64,000 nucleotides of DNA from Knoellia sinensis KCTC 19936 (GCF_000768705.1 NZ_AVPJ01000009.1:82266-146265); one strand, 5' to 3'; positions 27,754 through 37,117 are shown, counted from the first letter of the stretch. Notes: generated from the sequence alone by a model not told the origin. Numbers and translations are program-made.

Positions 27754-28505
27754 ATTCGCATCGGGTGCTGTTGCTGGGCGGAACGGCTGAGGCTCGGGCG
27801 CTCGCAGCTGCTCTGGTTGCGGCGGGGGTGGACGTCGTGTCGTCGCTCGCGGGTCGAGTGTCCCGGCCGCGGATGCCCGTGGGGGAGGTGCGGGTCGGCG
27901 GATTCGGCGGAGTGCCGGGGTTGGTTCACGCCTTGGGGGATGGGGCGTTCACGCACCTGGTCGACGCGACGCATCCGTTCGCGCTGCGGATGACGGCGAA
28001 TGCTGGTGCGGCGGCGGATGAGGCCGGCGTGCCGTGCCTTCGCTTGGCCCGCCCGGGGTGGAGGGAGCATCCGGATGCCGCGTCGTGGCTCTGGGTCGAC
28101 GACTATGACGCCGCCCGTGAGCGCGCTGAGGAGCTCGGGGCGGTTCGGCCCTTCATCACGACCGGGCGACAGACGCTCGAGCACTATGCGGCGTGGGACG
28201 ACCGAGGCGTGGTGTTGCGCATCGTGGAGCCGTTGGAGGTGCCCGCACCGTCGCGGTGGACCGTGCTGCTCGACCGCGGGCCGTTCGAGGTCGAGAACGA
28301 GCTCGCGCTGATGCGCGAGCACGGTGTCGACGTGGTGCTGACCAAGGACTCGGGCGGTGACTACACGGCGGCCAAGCTCACGGCGGCGCGGCATGTGGGG
28401 CTGCCGGTGGTCGTCGTGCGGCGGCCGACCGTCCCTGCGGGGATGGCAGAAGTCTCGTCCGTCGACGCAGTTCTCACGTGGCTGGGTACGTCCGCCCAAG
28501 GATGA
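27750..28505 (+). CDS. cobK: Precorrin-6A reductase
   Basis: A 251-residue NADPH-dependent enzyme reducing precorrin-6A to precorrin-6B. It shows LLLGGTAEARALAAALV at the N-terminus, VDATHPFALRMTANA (about residues 70-84), PFITTGRQTLEHY and VVLTKDSGGDYTAAKL, the standard CobK pattern. The GTG at 27750 overlaps the preceding kinase gene by four bases. It is the leftmost cobalamin gene and converges on cobD with a hairpin between them. Confidence 0.93.
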   Translation: MNSHRVLLLGGTAEARALAAALVAAGVDVVSSLAGRVSRPRMPVGEVRVGGFGGVPGLVHALGDGAFTHLVDATHPFALRMTANAGAAADEAGVPCLRLARPGWREHPDAASWLWVDDYDAARERAEELGAVRPFITTGRQTLEHYAAWDDRGVVLRIVEPLEVPAPSRWTVLLDRGPFEVENELALMREHGVDVVLTKDSGGDYTAAKLTAARHVGLPVVVVRRPTVPAGMAEVSSVDAVLTWLGTSAQG

Positions 28506-28561
28506 CGCGGAAGTCGTCGGAGGACGTGGATATTTCTGCGACCTCTGACGACTACCGCGTC
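28504..28561. terminator. Bidirectional hairpin between convergent cobK and cobD
   Basis: Arms 28504-28523 and 28542-28561 match as inverted repeats at 18 of 20 positions around an 18-base loop. The repeat straddles the cobK stop and the cobD stop, so it can serve transcripts from both strands as a terminator. Confidence 0.7.
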
Positions 28562-29532
28562 CTAGGCGCGCGCTGAGGCCAATGACGGCTGGCGACTCTC
28601 GCGCCGACGACCGTCAGGAGGGCCGCAGTCGAGAGGCGGCGGAGGTGGCGCGTGGCTCTGGGGATGTCGGCCGCGCTCACGGGTTTGCCGTCGCCGAGGT
28701 GTCCACGGTCCTCGTCGACCCCGTCGTAGTGGTTCGTGCCGCCGAGCCGCACTCCGAGAGCGGCCGCCCAGGATGCCTCGACCGGGCCGGCGTTGGGGCT
28801 CGGGTGCGCCGGGGCGTCGCGCTGCACCGTGCGCACGACGTCCCAAGCACCTTGGAGCCCGCTGAACCCCGCGGCGATCGTCGTGTTGAGTCCCACCGTC
28901 AGCCGGGCGGGCAACCAGTTGGCGACGTCGTCCAGCCGGGCTGCAGCCCAGCCGAACTCGCGGTAGCGGTCGTTGCGGTGTCCCCACATCGCGTCGAGGG
29001 TGTTGACCGCTCGGTAGCCGACCAGCCCCGGGACTCCGGCGACCGCGCCCCAGAAGAGCGGTGCGACCACCGCGTCCGCGGAGTTCTCGGCGATGCTCTC
29101 GACGCATGCCCGGGCGATCTCGTCAGCCCCGAGGTTGCTGGGGTTGCGGCCGACGAGGTTGCGAATGCGGAGACGGGCGCCAGTCAGGTCGTCGGCCCCG
29201 AGAAGTTCGGCGATCGCGTCGCCCTCACGCTCCAGAGAACGCCCGCCGAGGACTGCCCACGTGGCCGCAGCCCCGACCAACACGCGGGCGGGTGTCGGTA
29301 GCCGTCGCTCCACGAGCGCGATCACCACGGTGGCGGAGACGAGGCTCGTGGCGGCGAGGGCGCCTCTGCCTCGGCTCTGCGCGTGCGCGCGCTGCTCGAC
29401 GTGAGCAGCCACCTGGCCGAAGCCCGCGACGGGGTGGTGCCGACGCGGATCCCCGAACGCACGGTCCGCGAGGAAGCCGATGACCAGCCCGACCGCGACC
29501 GGGTCCCGCGCCCACCGACGTGCGCGCATCAT
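28552..29532 (-). CDS. cobD: Adenosylcobinamide-phosphate synthase (CbiB type)
   Basis: An integral membrane protein of 326 residues that joins aminopropanol phosphate to adenosylcobyric acid. CbiB/CobD motifs are present: HPVAGFGQ near the N-terminus, the CVESIAENSADAVVAPLFW segment (about residues 145-163) and YRAVNTLDAMWGH. It belongs to the long operon running from the chelatase leftward and overlaps cobU by four bases. The symbol follows the Pseudomonas-type CobD usage (cbiB in Salmonella). Confidence 0.93.
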   Translation of the reverse strand: MMRARRWARDPVAVGLVIGFLADRAFGDPRRHHPVAGFGQVAAHVEQRAHAQSRGRGALAATSLVSATVVIALVERRLPTPARVLVGAAATWAVLGGRSLEREGDAIAELLGADDLTGARLRIRNLVGRNPSNLGADEIARACVESIAENSADAVVAPLFWGAVAGVPGLVGYRAVNTLDAMWGHRNDRYREFGWAAARLDDVANWLPARLTVGLNTTIAAGFSGLQGAWDVVRTVQRDAPAHPSPNAGPVEASWAAALGVRLGGTNHYDGVDEDRGHLGDGKPVSAADIPRATRHLRRLSTAALLTVVGARVASRHWPQRAPRTR

Positions 29533-30062
29533 CGCTCTCGGAGGGGCAGGACGTGGCCAGCGACGACGAGGAGCACGCTGTCGCTGGCGCGGGCGACGTC
29601 CTGGTTGAGGCGGCCGAGCTCATCCGCGAAGATGCGGCCGGATCGGTGCTCGGGGACCACGCCCCAGCCCACCTCGTTCGTCACGGCCACGACGTCGTGG
29701 GGGCAACGCAGCCACGTGGCGACGACCTCGGCGGTGCGTTCGTGAAGGGTCGACTGCCACACGTCGCGTGGCTGCTCCCAGACCTCGAGCTCGTCGAGCA
29801 TGCCGGTGAGCCACGTGCCCAGGCAGTCGACGAGGGCGGGACCCGTGAGCGCGTCGAGGGCGCCTGCCAAGTCTCGAGTCTCGACCGTGGTCCAGGTGGC
29901 CGGGCGTCGGTCGCGGTGTGCCGCGATGCGTTCGGCCCAGTCGGAGTCGTTCTCAGCCGGCCCGGTCGCCACGTACGTCACGTGCGTTCCGCGCTCGGAC
30001 ACCAGCTTCTCCGCGACCACGGATTTCCCGGAGCGCACACCTCCGGTCACGAGCGTGCGCAC
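29529..30062 (-). CDS. cobU: Bifunctional adenosylcobinamide kinase/guanylyltransferase
   Basis: A 177-residue enzyme that phosphorylates adenosylcobinamide and then transfers GMP to it for nucleotide-loop assembly. It shows the P-loop VTGGVRSGKSVVAE at residues 5-18, HRDRRPATWTTVE with the guanylylated histidine region (about residues 48-60), VDCLGTWLTGML and VAVTNEVGWGVVPEHRSGRIF. It overlaps cobD by four bases and follows cobS with a one-base gap. Confidence 0.94.
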   Translation of the reverse strand: MRTLVTGGVRSGKSVVAEKLVSERGTHVTYVATGPAENDSDWAERIAAHRDRRPATWTTVETRDLAGALDALTGPALVDCLGTWLTGMLDELEVWEQPRDVWQSTLHERTAEVVATWLRCPHDVVAVTNEVGWGVVPEHRSGRIFADELGRLNQDVARASDSVLLVVAGHVLPLRER

Positions 30063-30063
30063 G

Positions 30064-30840
30064 TCACCACCTCCCCGAGCTCAGCACGAGGAGCATCGTG
30101 CCGAGTGCCACCTCGATCGAGGCACCCATGATGTCCCCGGTCACGCCACCGAACACACGACGGCACGTGCGCAGCAGCAGACCCACGGTGGCCACGGCGA
30201 CGATGGCGGACGCGACACCAGCGGTCGGGCCGAGGCCGGCAGCCGCACTGCTGGCCGCCATGACCACGGCGAGGAGGACACCCCCGGCCAGGGCCACGGG
30301 TTTCGGAACGGAACCCGCGACGACGGCGCCGAGCCCGCTTGGGCGGGCGGACGGCATACCGGCTCGGCAGGTGAGGAGGAGCGAGGCGCGCGAGGCGACC
30401 ACGGCAGCGCCGACGAGGAGCCACGCGAAGGGCCTTGAGGCCAGCGCGCCGATGGCGGCGACCTGGACGAGCACCGCAAGGACGACCGCGGCCACACCCA
30501 TCGGTCCGACGTCTCCGCGGCGCATGATCTCGAGCGCACGCTCTCGCGTCCAGCCACCGCCGATCCCGTCGACGGTGTCAGCCAGGCCATCGAGGTGCAT
30601 GGCGCGGGTGCCGGCAGCGATCGCTGCCACCGCCATCGCGCCGGTCACCAGTGCGGGCAGGGCGGCCAGGTCGCCGACGGCCAGCACGGACGCCGCGACA
30701 GCCGCGACCGGAAGTGCCGCGAGCGGCGCCAGGCACATGGCCCATCGCGCATGACTCTCCGTGGGATCGGCGATCGCGCCCACCGGCACGACCGACAGGG
30801 TGCCCACAGCGAGACGCAGCCCAGAAGCGATGTCGGACAA
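30064..30840 (-). CDS. cobS: Adenosylcobinamide-GDP ribazoletransferase
   Basis: A membrane protein of 258 residues that joins activated cobinamide to alpha-ribazole (phosphate) in the last step of cobalamin assembly. It has several hydrophobic segments, LRLAVGTLSVVPVG near the N-terminus and the signature MHLDGLADTVDGIGG with RDGDVGPMG-like MRRGDVGPMG. It sits between cobA and cobU in the operon. Confidence 0.92.
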   Translation of the reverse strand: MSDIASGLRLAVGTLSVVPVGAIADPTESHARWAMCLAPLAALPVAAVAASVLAVGDLAALPALVTGAMAVAAIAAGTRAMHLDGLADTVDGIGGGWTRERALEIMRRGDVGPMGVAAVVLAVLVQVAAIGALASRPFAWLLVGAAVVASRASLLLTCRAGMPSARPSGLGAVVAGSVPKPVALAGGVLLAVVMAASSAAAGLGPTAGVASAIVAVATVGLLLRTCRRVFGGVTGDIMGASIEVALGTMLLVLSSGRW

Positions 30841-30846
30841 CGGGTT

Positions 30847-31854
30847 TCAGATTTCCAGGGCAGTCACGACGTCCCCGACGACGGTGATCGCCGGGGGAGT
30901 GAGGTCCTCGTCAGCGGCCACGGACGCGATGTCGGCGAGCGTCGCGCGGGCTGATCGCTGGCTCGGCATGGCGCCGTCGGCGATGCACGCTGCGGGGGTC
31001 GCCGGGTCCATCCCGTGGGCGATGAGCGTCTCGGAAATCTCGGCGAGGGCCGCGACCCCCATGAGGATCACGATCGTGAGGCCACTCTGGGCGAGAGCCG
31101 CCCAGTTCGCGTCGTTGCGTTCGTCGCCCGGACCGACGTGGCCGGAGACGACGACGAAGCCCTGCGTGAGTCCGCGGTGGGTGAGCGGAATTCCGGCCAG
31201 TGCGGGGACGGCGACGGCGGACGTCACTCCCGGGATGACTTCGACGCGTATGCCGTGCGCGACGCACGCGTTCCATTCCTCACCTCCGCGCCCGAAGACG
31301 TAGTTGTCGCCGCCCTTGAGGCGGACGACGTGCCTGCCCGCGAGGGCGTGCTTGACCAGGACGTCGTTGATGGTCTCCTGAGGGGTGAAGGCACCGCGCG
31401 GGATCTTGCCCACATGGATGACCTCGGCGTCGGGGCGGGCCTCGTTGAGGGCGGACAGGGGGGCGAGCCGATCGCACACCAGGACGTCAGCCTCACGAAT
31501 GGCGCGCAGTCCGCCGACCGTGAGGAGGTCGACGGAGCCGGGGCCGCCGCCGACGAGAGTGACTCGCCCCACGTGTGGTGCGGACGCTTCGACGGGTGCC
31601 TCTGGAGCAGCCGTGAGCGGGTCGCGGAGCACGACGTCGAAGTCCGTGATGTGCACCTCGTCCACCAGCGTGATGAGTCTGCGGCCGTCGAGGTCCGCAA
31701 GGGCGTCCAACGTTGCTGCGTCCGTCGTGTTCATCGTGACCACCGTGACGTCTGCGCCCTGGTCGGTGAGGGCGTGGACGGTCTCGGAGATGCGACGACC
31801 CGGCCACGTGATGAGGACCTGTGCACCGGAGGGCACCGGGAGGGAGAGGCTCAT
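30847..31854 (-). CDS. cobA: Uroporphyrinogen-III C-methyltransferase with a short N-terminal domain
   Basis: A 335-residue protein whose C-terminal 240 residues are SUMT, methylating uroporphyrinogen III at C2 and C7 to precorrin-2. It shows VGGGPGSVDLLTVGGLRAI (about residues 101-119), VVRLKGGDNYVFGRGGEE and ITHRGLTQ-like PLTHRGLTQGFVVVSGH. The first 95 residues (QVLITWPGRRISETVHAL then DVTVVTMN) look like a shortened Rossmann half, too short for a full precorrin-2 dehydrogenase (CysG-N). It overlaps the cobB-cobC gene by four bases. Confidence 0.9.
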   Translation of the reverse strand: MSLSLPVPSGAQVLITWPGRRISETVHALTDQGADVTVVTMNTTDAATLDALADLDGRRLITLVDEVHITDFDVVLRDPLTAAPEAPVEASAPHVGRVTLVGGGPGSVDLLTVGGLRAIREADVLVCDRLAPLSALNEARPDAEVIHVGKIPRGAFTPQETINDVLVKHALAGRHVVRLKGGDNYVFGRGGEEWNACVAHGIRVEVIPGVTSAVAVPALAGIPLTHRGLTQGFVVVSGHVGPGDERNDANWAALAQSGLTIVILMGVAALAEISETLIAHGMDPATPAACIADGAMPSQRSARATLADIASVAADEDLTPPAITVVGDVVTALEI

Positions 31855-34340
31855 GCGATGCGTTCCTTCGAGGTGAGGACGGTGGCGAGCTCCCGGAGCA
31901 TGCCATCGATCGTGTGCGGGTCGCGCACGGCGATGCGTACCCATTCGGGGCCGAGCCCCGGGAAGGTGTCGCCGCGCCGCAAGGCATAACCGCGCTCCCG
32001 CATCATCTCGCGAATGCCCACGCCCACCTCGACGAGGACGAACGATGTGGCCGAATCGACAGGCGACAACCCCAGATCTCTCAACCCCCTCAGCAGGTGC
32101 TCGCGCCACAGGCTCGTGGCCGCGACGGCGTCCTCGACCTCGTGACGGGCCATGGAGTCGGTCGTCGCCTCCATGACCGTGGCTGCGAGGGTGCTCACCG
32201 ACCAGTGCGGCTGGTGCCGCGCGAGTGCGGCGATCACGGCGGGTGAGCCGACGGCATACCCCGCTCGAAGGCCAGCGAGACCCCACGTCTTGGTCAGGGA
32301 CCGCAGGACGAGCACGCCGGCCATCTCCGCTCCGATGAGTGAGTCCGGCTCTCTCGCGATGGTGTCCATGAACGCTTCGTCGATGACGAGGAGGCGTCCC
32401 GGTCGCCGGAGTGACTCGAGGGTCCCACGCGGGTGGAGGACGCCGGTCGGGTTGGTCGGGTTGCCGATGATCACGAGGTCGGCGTCCGCGGGAATCCGGT
32501 CTGGGTCCAACGTGAATCCGTTCGTGGCATCGAGGAGGACGCGCTCCGGCGTGATGCCTGCCCGGCGCAGGGCGGCTTCGGGTTCGGTGAACTGCGGGTG
32601 CACGACGACGGGTCGGCTCGCGTGGGCAATCCGCGCAAGGAGGACGAACGCTTCCGCCGCACCGCTTGTCGGCAGCACCATCTCCTCACCGACGCCGTGT
32701 CGGCGGGCGATCGCTCGGCGCGCGTCGCGCACGTCGGGGTATGCCGCGAGGTCGCCAATGCTGTCGCGGAGCCTCTGCGCCAGCCAGGTCGGAGGCGTGG
32801 TGAGGCGGACGTTGACGGCGAGGTCGACGAGGCCGGGTTCGGTCTCGGAGTCGCCGTGGTGCTCGAGCGGATCGCTGATCTCGGGGTGCCCTGGTTCCTG
32901 TCCGGCGATGACGTTCGGGAACGTGACTCCAGCCCCGGTGGCTTCAGTGGGTTGTGCGAAGTTCGCAGGGGTGGTGGTGTGGACGGCCTCGGCGAAGCGG
33001 AGCGCCAGTTCCGGATGCCCGGCCCAGTGGGTGTGCAGATAGGACGCGTGCAGGGTGGGCGAGCTGGTCCCGGCGGGGTCGAGGGACCAGCCCTCCGGGG
33101 AGCCGTCCAGCAGCCACGCAGCGCGGTCGCCGTGGCCGGGGGTGGTGCGCGTTCGGTGGAACTCATGGCCGTGGACGCGGGTGCCGGCTGGCCCGAGGAG
33201 CGTCTCGTCCGGTGCGATGGCGGTGACGTAGCGAAGGGTGAGGCGCGGGTGCATCGCAGCAGTCGTCGGGACGGCTCCGACGAGCCCGTGTCCGTCGACG
33301 GCCTGCGAGAGATAGAGCAGCCCGGCACACTCCGCGACGGTGGGCACGCCGCTCAGGACGGCGTCCCGCACCTCGGCGAGAAGCCGGTGGTTGGTGGACA
33401 GGGCTGCAGCGTGGACCTCGGGGAAGCCGCCACCGAGATAGATGCCCTGGGTTCCGGACGGGAGCGAGGTGTCGAGGGCAGGGTCGAACACCACGGGCTC
33501 GCACCCGAGGGCTCGCAGCTGCTCCTCGGTCTCCGCATAGCGGAAGGTGAAGGCCCGTCCACCTGCGATCGCGACCCGGCGGGACGGCATACCGGAAAGC
33601 GCTGGAGAGGTGATGGGGGACCAGGGCTCCATGTCGAGATCCGGTGCCGCAGAAGCGATTTCGACGAGCGCGTCCAGGTCGAGGAACTCGGCCGTCTGCT
33701 CGGCCAGCCGATCGAGTGCGGTCGCCGCCTCGGGCCGCTCGGCCGCAGGCACGAGACCCAGGTGGCGCGACGGGGCGCTGACCCCAGCATCGCGCGGAAG
33801 GACACCGAGCACCGGCACCCCGAGCTGCTCGACGCTCCGACGCACCTCGTCGGAGTGACGCGTCGAACCTGCCTTGTTGAGGATGACGCCGGCGACGTGG
33901 ACGTTGGGGTCGAAGGTCCGCAGCCCGTGCACCGTGGCGGCAACAGTGCGGGACGCCGACGAGATGTCGATGACGACGACGACCGGGCTGCTCGTCAGGG
34001 TGGCGAGGTGCGCGGTCGAGGCCCACCCGTCCGTCCCCAGCCTCCCGTCGAAGAGGCCCATGACGCCCTCGATGACGGTGAGATCCGCGGGTTCGGGCGC
34101 TCGCGCGCCGTGGGCCAGCAGCGGCAGGATGCGCTGCTCGCCCTGGAGCCACGGGTCGAGGTTCCGGCCCGGACGACCTGTGGCCAGCGCGTGATAGCCG
34201 GGGTCGATGAAGTCTGGCCCGACCTTGGCAGCGGCGACCACGTGACCGGCGCGCGTGAGCGCGGCCATGACGCCGACGGCGACCGTCGTCTTGCCCTGTC
34301 CGGACGCGGCGGCGGCGATGACCAGCCGCGGGATCCTCAC
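31851..34340 (-). CDS. cobB-cobC: Fused cobyrinate a,c-diamide synthase and threonine-phosphate decarboxylase-like protein
   Basis: An 829-residue two-domain protein. The N-terminal part (about residues 1-470) is CobB: P-loop AAASGQGKTTVAVG, KVGPDFIDPGYHALATGR and the glutamine amidotransferase nucleophile in AECAGLLYLS; it amidates carboxylates a and c with ATP and glutamine. A linker leads to a PLP aminotransferase-fold domain (about residues 503-829) with LPTSGAAEAF, GNPTNPTG and the PLP lysine K684 in LTKTWGLAGLR, matching CobC/CobD, which supplies aminopropanol phosphate. The GTG at 34340 overlaps cobO; the upstream open stretch is not CobB. Fusion rather than two separate genes is clear: no stop or start lies between. 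Confidence 0.9.
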   Translation of the reverse strand: MRIPRLVIAAAASGQGKTTVAVGVMAALTRAGHVVAAAKVGPDFIDPGYHALATGRPGRNLDPWLQGEQRILPLLAHGARAPEPADLTVIEGVMGLFDGRLGTDGWASTAHLATLTSSPVVVVIDISSASRTVAATVHGLRTFDPNVHVAGVILNKAGSTRHSDEVRRSVEQLGVPVLGVLPRDAGVSAPSRHLGLVPAAERPEAATALDRLAEQTAEFLDLDALVEIASAAPDLDMEPWSPITSPALSGMPSRRVAIAGGRAFTFRYAETEEQLRALGCEPVVFDPALDTSLPSGTQGIYLGGGFPEVHAAALSTNHRLLAEVRDAVLSGVPTVAECAGLLYLSQAVDGHGLVGAVPTTAAMHPRLTLRYVTAIAPDETLLGPAGTRVHGHEFHRTRTTPGHGDRAAWLLDGSPEGWSLDPAGTSSPTLHASYLHTHWAGHPELALRFAEAVHTTTPANFAQPTEATGAGVTFPNVIAGQEPGHPEISDPLEHHGDSETEPGLVDLAVNVRLTTPPTWLAQRLRDSIGDLAAYPDVRDARRAIARRHGVGEEMVLPTSGAAEAFVLLARIAHASRPVVVHPQFTEPEAALRRAGITPERVLLDATNGFTLDPDRIPADADLVIIGNPTNPTGVLHPRGTLESLRRPGRLLVIDEAFMDTIAREPDSLIGAEMAGVLVLRSLTKTWGLAGLRAGYAVGSPAVIAALARHQPHWSVSTLAATVMEATTDSMARHEVEDAVAATSLWREHLLRGLRDLGLSPVDSATSFVLVEVGVGIREMMRERGYALRRGDTFPGLGPEWVRIAVRDPHTIDGMLRELATVLTSKERIA

Positions 34341-34951
34341 CACTCGATCCCCTTCTGGCCCTTCTGCCCCTGGTCGAAGGGGTGCTTGACCTTGGTCATC
34401 TCGGTGACGACGTCGGCGATCTCGACGAGGCTCGGGTGTGGGTCCCGGCCGGTGATGACGACGTGCTGGTGGCCCGTGCGGGACGAGAGCACCGACACGA
34501 CCTCCTCGACGTCCACCCAGCCCCACTTGAGGACGTAGGTGAACTCGTCGAGCACATAGAGGCCATGCGTCTCGGCTTCGAGGCGCCGGCGGATCTCGGC
34601 CCAACCCTCGCGCGCGGCCTCGGCGTGGTCCTCCTCGGAGCCCGCCTTGCGCGACCACGACCAACCCGAACCCATCTTGTGCCACTCGATGGGACCGCCC
34701 TCGCCGGTCTGCTCGTGGAGGCGGTTCAGTGCCTCGAGGGCGGTCTGCTCGCCGATGCGCCACTTCGCCGACTTCACGAACTGGAACACGCCGATCGACC
34801 ACCCTTGGCTCCAGCCACGCAGGGTGAGGCCGAAGGCCGCCGTCGACTTGCCCTTGCCGGCGCCGCCGTGGATGAGCAGGAGCGGGCGGTTGCGCCGCTG
34901 CCGCGTCGTGAGCCCGTCATCCGCCGTGACCGGCACCTGTCCCTGGGCCAT
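34337..34951 (-). CDS. cobO: Cob(I)yrinic acid a,c-diamide adenosyltransferase
   Basis: A 204-residue CobO/CobA-type ATP:corrinoid adenosyltransferase that adds the upper adenosyl ligand. It shows the P-loop HGGAGKGKSTAAFG (about residues 28-41), VFQFVKSAKWRIGEQ and LDEFTYVLKWGWV, then HVVITGRDPHPSLVEIADVVTEM. The ATG at 34951 shares a four-base overlap with the chelatase gene and its own stop overlaps cobB-cobC. Confidence 0.95.
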   Translation of the reverse strand: MAQGQVPVTADDGLTTRQRRNRPLLLIHGGAGKGKSTAAFGLTLRGWSQGWSIGVFQFVKSAKWRIGEQTALEALNRLHEQTGEGGPIEWHKMGSGWSWSRKAGSEEDHAEAAREGWAEIRRRLEAETHGLYVLDEFTYVLKWGWVDVEEVVSVLSSRTGHQHVVITGRDPHPSLVEIADVVTEMTKVKHPFDQGQKGQKGIEW

Positions 34952-37077
34952 CAGGCGACCTTCCTGCTCGGGACCGCTCCAGCACGGCCGGCGCGCCACT
35001 CTTCACGTGCGTTGGCCACGCTGTCGACGATCGCGCCTGCGGCGACTTCGCCGAGCGGCACATGCGTCGCGCCCATGCGGGCGGCGAGATCGGCGGCGAG
35101 GCCGAGCCTGAATCGCCCTGTCTCGCAGTCGATCACGACGGATTGGTGACCCGTCCGGCCCCACGCGTCGGCGATGGCTCGGGAACGATCGAGGGCGTCC
35201 GGGCCTGCGGTCGCGCGCCCGTCGGTGACGACGACGAGAAGCGGGCGGCGCTTCGGGTCGCGGAGCTTCTCGGTGGCGAGGACCTTGGTCGCCACGAGCA
35301 GCCCCTCGGCCAGCGGCGTCCGTCCGCCGTGCGGCAGGGTCGACAACGAACGAGCCGCCGCGTCCACCGAGGACGTCGGGTGCAGGGACACCTCGGCGCC
35401 TGTCCCGCGGAAGGTCACGAGTCCCACCCGGTCCCGTCGCTGATAGGCATCGAGCAGGAGGGACAGCACCGCGGTCTTGACCTCCTCCATCCGCTTGCGC
35501 GCCCCCATGGACCCTGACGCGTCGACCGCGAGGAGAACGAGATTCGACTCCTGGCCTTGCGTGACCGCTGTCCGGAGGTCTCCGGGCAGGAGAACAAGCC
35601 GCCCGTATGCCGTGCCGCGCGTCCCACGGTGCCGCGCGGCTTCCGTGATGGTCGCCGGAAGGTGCAGGCGCCCGGGCCGTGAGGTGCTGGCCCCGACGGT
35701 GTGACCCGTGCGGGTCATGGCTCGGCTCCGGCGCCCCTCCTCGCCGGAGCCGAGGCCGGTCAGGGTGAAGGCGACCGCCCGGAACGGCGTCCCAGCAGCA
35801 GCGACCCCCGCCGGGACCACTCCGGGTTCATCGCTGGCCGACGCCGAGGTCTCGGATGCCTGTGGGGCATCGTCGGCCGCTCGGGCCGGCTGGGTCTCCT
35901 TGGTCGCGCTGTCGTGCTGTGGGTCCACGGAACTGGACGACTCGGAGGAGTGCGGCTGGGCGTCGTTGCCAGCGCCGGGTTCAGTGTCGGGATCGTCGGG
36001 GCCACCATCGGGGCCCGCACCGTCGGGACCCGGGTCAGTCGGCTCTGGGTCAGTCGGCTCTGGCTCGTGGGGCTCGTCGCCGAGTAGGCGGTCGAGCAGG
36101 TCCTCATCGAGGCCCGGGGCGTCGAACGGGTTGCGCCGGCGGCGGTGCGGCAGCGCGAAGACGGCGGCAGCGCGGATGTCCTCACGCGCCACGGAGGCCC
36201 GCCCGTGCCAAGCCGCGTGCGCCATCGCTGCTCGTGCCGTCACGATGTCGGCGCGCATCCCATCCACCTCGAACCCGGCACACACCCGGGCGATCGTCGA
36301 CAGGGCCCAGTCGCTCAGCTCGACCTTCTCGACGGCGGAACGCGCGGAGGCGACACGGTCAGCGAGCTCGCGCTGCGCGGCGGCATACGTTGCAGCGAAG
36401 CCGACTGGATCGGAGTCGAAGGCGAGCCGACGGCGGACGACCTCGGCACGCAGCTGGGGGTCTCTCGAGGCGGCGACTTCCACGGTCAGCCCGAACCGGT
36501 CGAGCAACTGCGGACGCAGCTCGCCCTCCTCGGGATTCATCGTGCCGACGAGCACCATGCGTGCCGCATGCGAGACCGAGACGCCGTCCCGCTCGACCGT
36601 GTTGCGCCCCATGGCCGCGGCGTCGAGCAGGAGATCGACGAGGTGGTCGTGAAGGAGATTGACCTCGTCGACATAGAGGATTCCGCGGTGCGCCTCCGCC
36701 AGAAGGCCAGGCTGGAAGGCCGCTTCGCCCGCACCAAGCGCACGTCCGAGATCGAGTGACCCGATGACCCGGTCGTCGGTGGCGCCCACGGGGAGTTCGA
36801 CGAGCTGCGCCGGCCGGCTCACCACGGACACGTCCGCGTCGTGCGGACCATCGGGACACGTGGGATCGGGTCGTTCGGGATCGCACGCGAAGCGGCACCC
36901 CTCGACCACGGAGTGCGGCGGCAACAGGTCGACCAGCCCGCGGACGATCGTCGACTTCGCGGTGCCCTTCTCGCCGCGCACGAGCACGCCGCCGATGGCT
37001 GGCGAGACTGTCGTGAGGATGAGGGCGAGGGAGAGGTCGTCGGCTCCGACGACAGCGGTGAAGGGGTAGTGCGTCAC
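34951..37077 (-). CDS. Fused AAA+/von Willebrand chelatase subunit (ChlI-ChlD type), likely cobalt chelatase
   Basis: A 708-residue protein joining an AAA+ ATPase (about residues 1-320, Walker A GEKGTAKST, Walker B GILYVDEVNLL) to a C-terminal von Willebrand A domain with the MIDAS motif DASGSMG (about residues 525-531). The two are separated by a Pro/Asp/Glu/Ser-rich low-complexity linker (about residues 335-440). Such ID proteins act with CobN to insert cobalt into hydrogenobyrinate diamide, replacing CobS and CobT; the assignment rests on neighbours. GTG 37077 is preferred since AAGGAG lies nine bases upstream. A cobalamin riboswitch precedes it. Confidence 0.85.
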   Translation of the reverse strand: MTHYPFTAVVGADDLSLALILTTVSPAIGGVLVRGEKGTAKSTIVRGLVDLLPPHSVVEGCRFACDPERPDPTCPDGPHDADVSVVSRPAQLVELPVGATDDRVIGSLDLGRALGAGEAAFQPGLLAEAHRGILYVDEVNLLHDHLVDLLLDAAAMGRNTVERDGVSVSHAARMVLVGTMNPEEGELRPQLLDRFGLTVEVAASRDPQLRAEVVRRRLAFDSDPVGFAATYAAAQRELADRVASARSAVEKVELSDWALSTIARVCAGFEVDGMRADIVTARAAMAHAAWHGRASVAREDIRAAAVFALPHRRRRNPFDAPGLDEDLLDRLLGDEPHEPEPTDPEPTDPGPDGAGPDGGPDDPDTEPGAGNDAQPHSSESSSSVDPQHDSATKETQPARAADDAPQASETSASASDEPGVVPAGVAAAGTPFRAVAFTLTGLGSGEEGRRSRAMTRTGHTVGASTSRPGRLHLPATITEAARHRGTRGTAYGRLVLLPGDLRTAVTQGQESNLVLLAVDASGSMGARKRMEEVKTAVLSLLLDAYQRRDRVGLVTFRGTGAEVSLHPTSSVDAAARSLSTLPHGGRTPLAEGLLVATKVLATEKLRDPKRRPLLVVVTDGRATAGPDALDRSRAIADAWGRTGHQSVVIDCETGRFRLGLAADLAARMGATHVPLGEVAAGAIVDSVANAREEWRAGRAGAVPSRKVA

Positions 37078-37117
37078 GCGATGGATCTCCTTGAGGCGAG
37101 TGACCACGCTCGCCCGA

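Noticed and set aside
34341..34802. N-terminal extension of the CobB-CobC frame
   Set aside because: The extra residues are Arg/Gly-rich, overlap cobO and are unlike CobB, whose P-loop begins right after the GTG at 34340.
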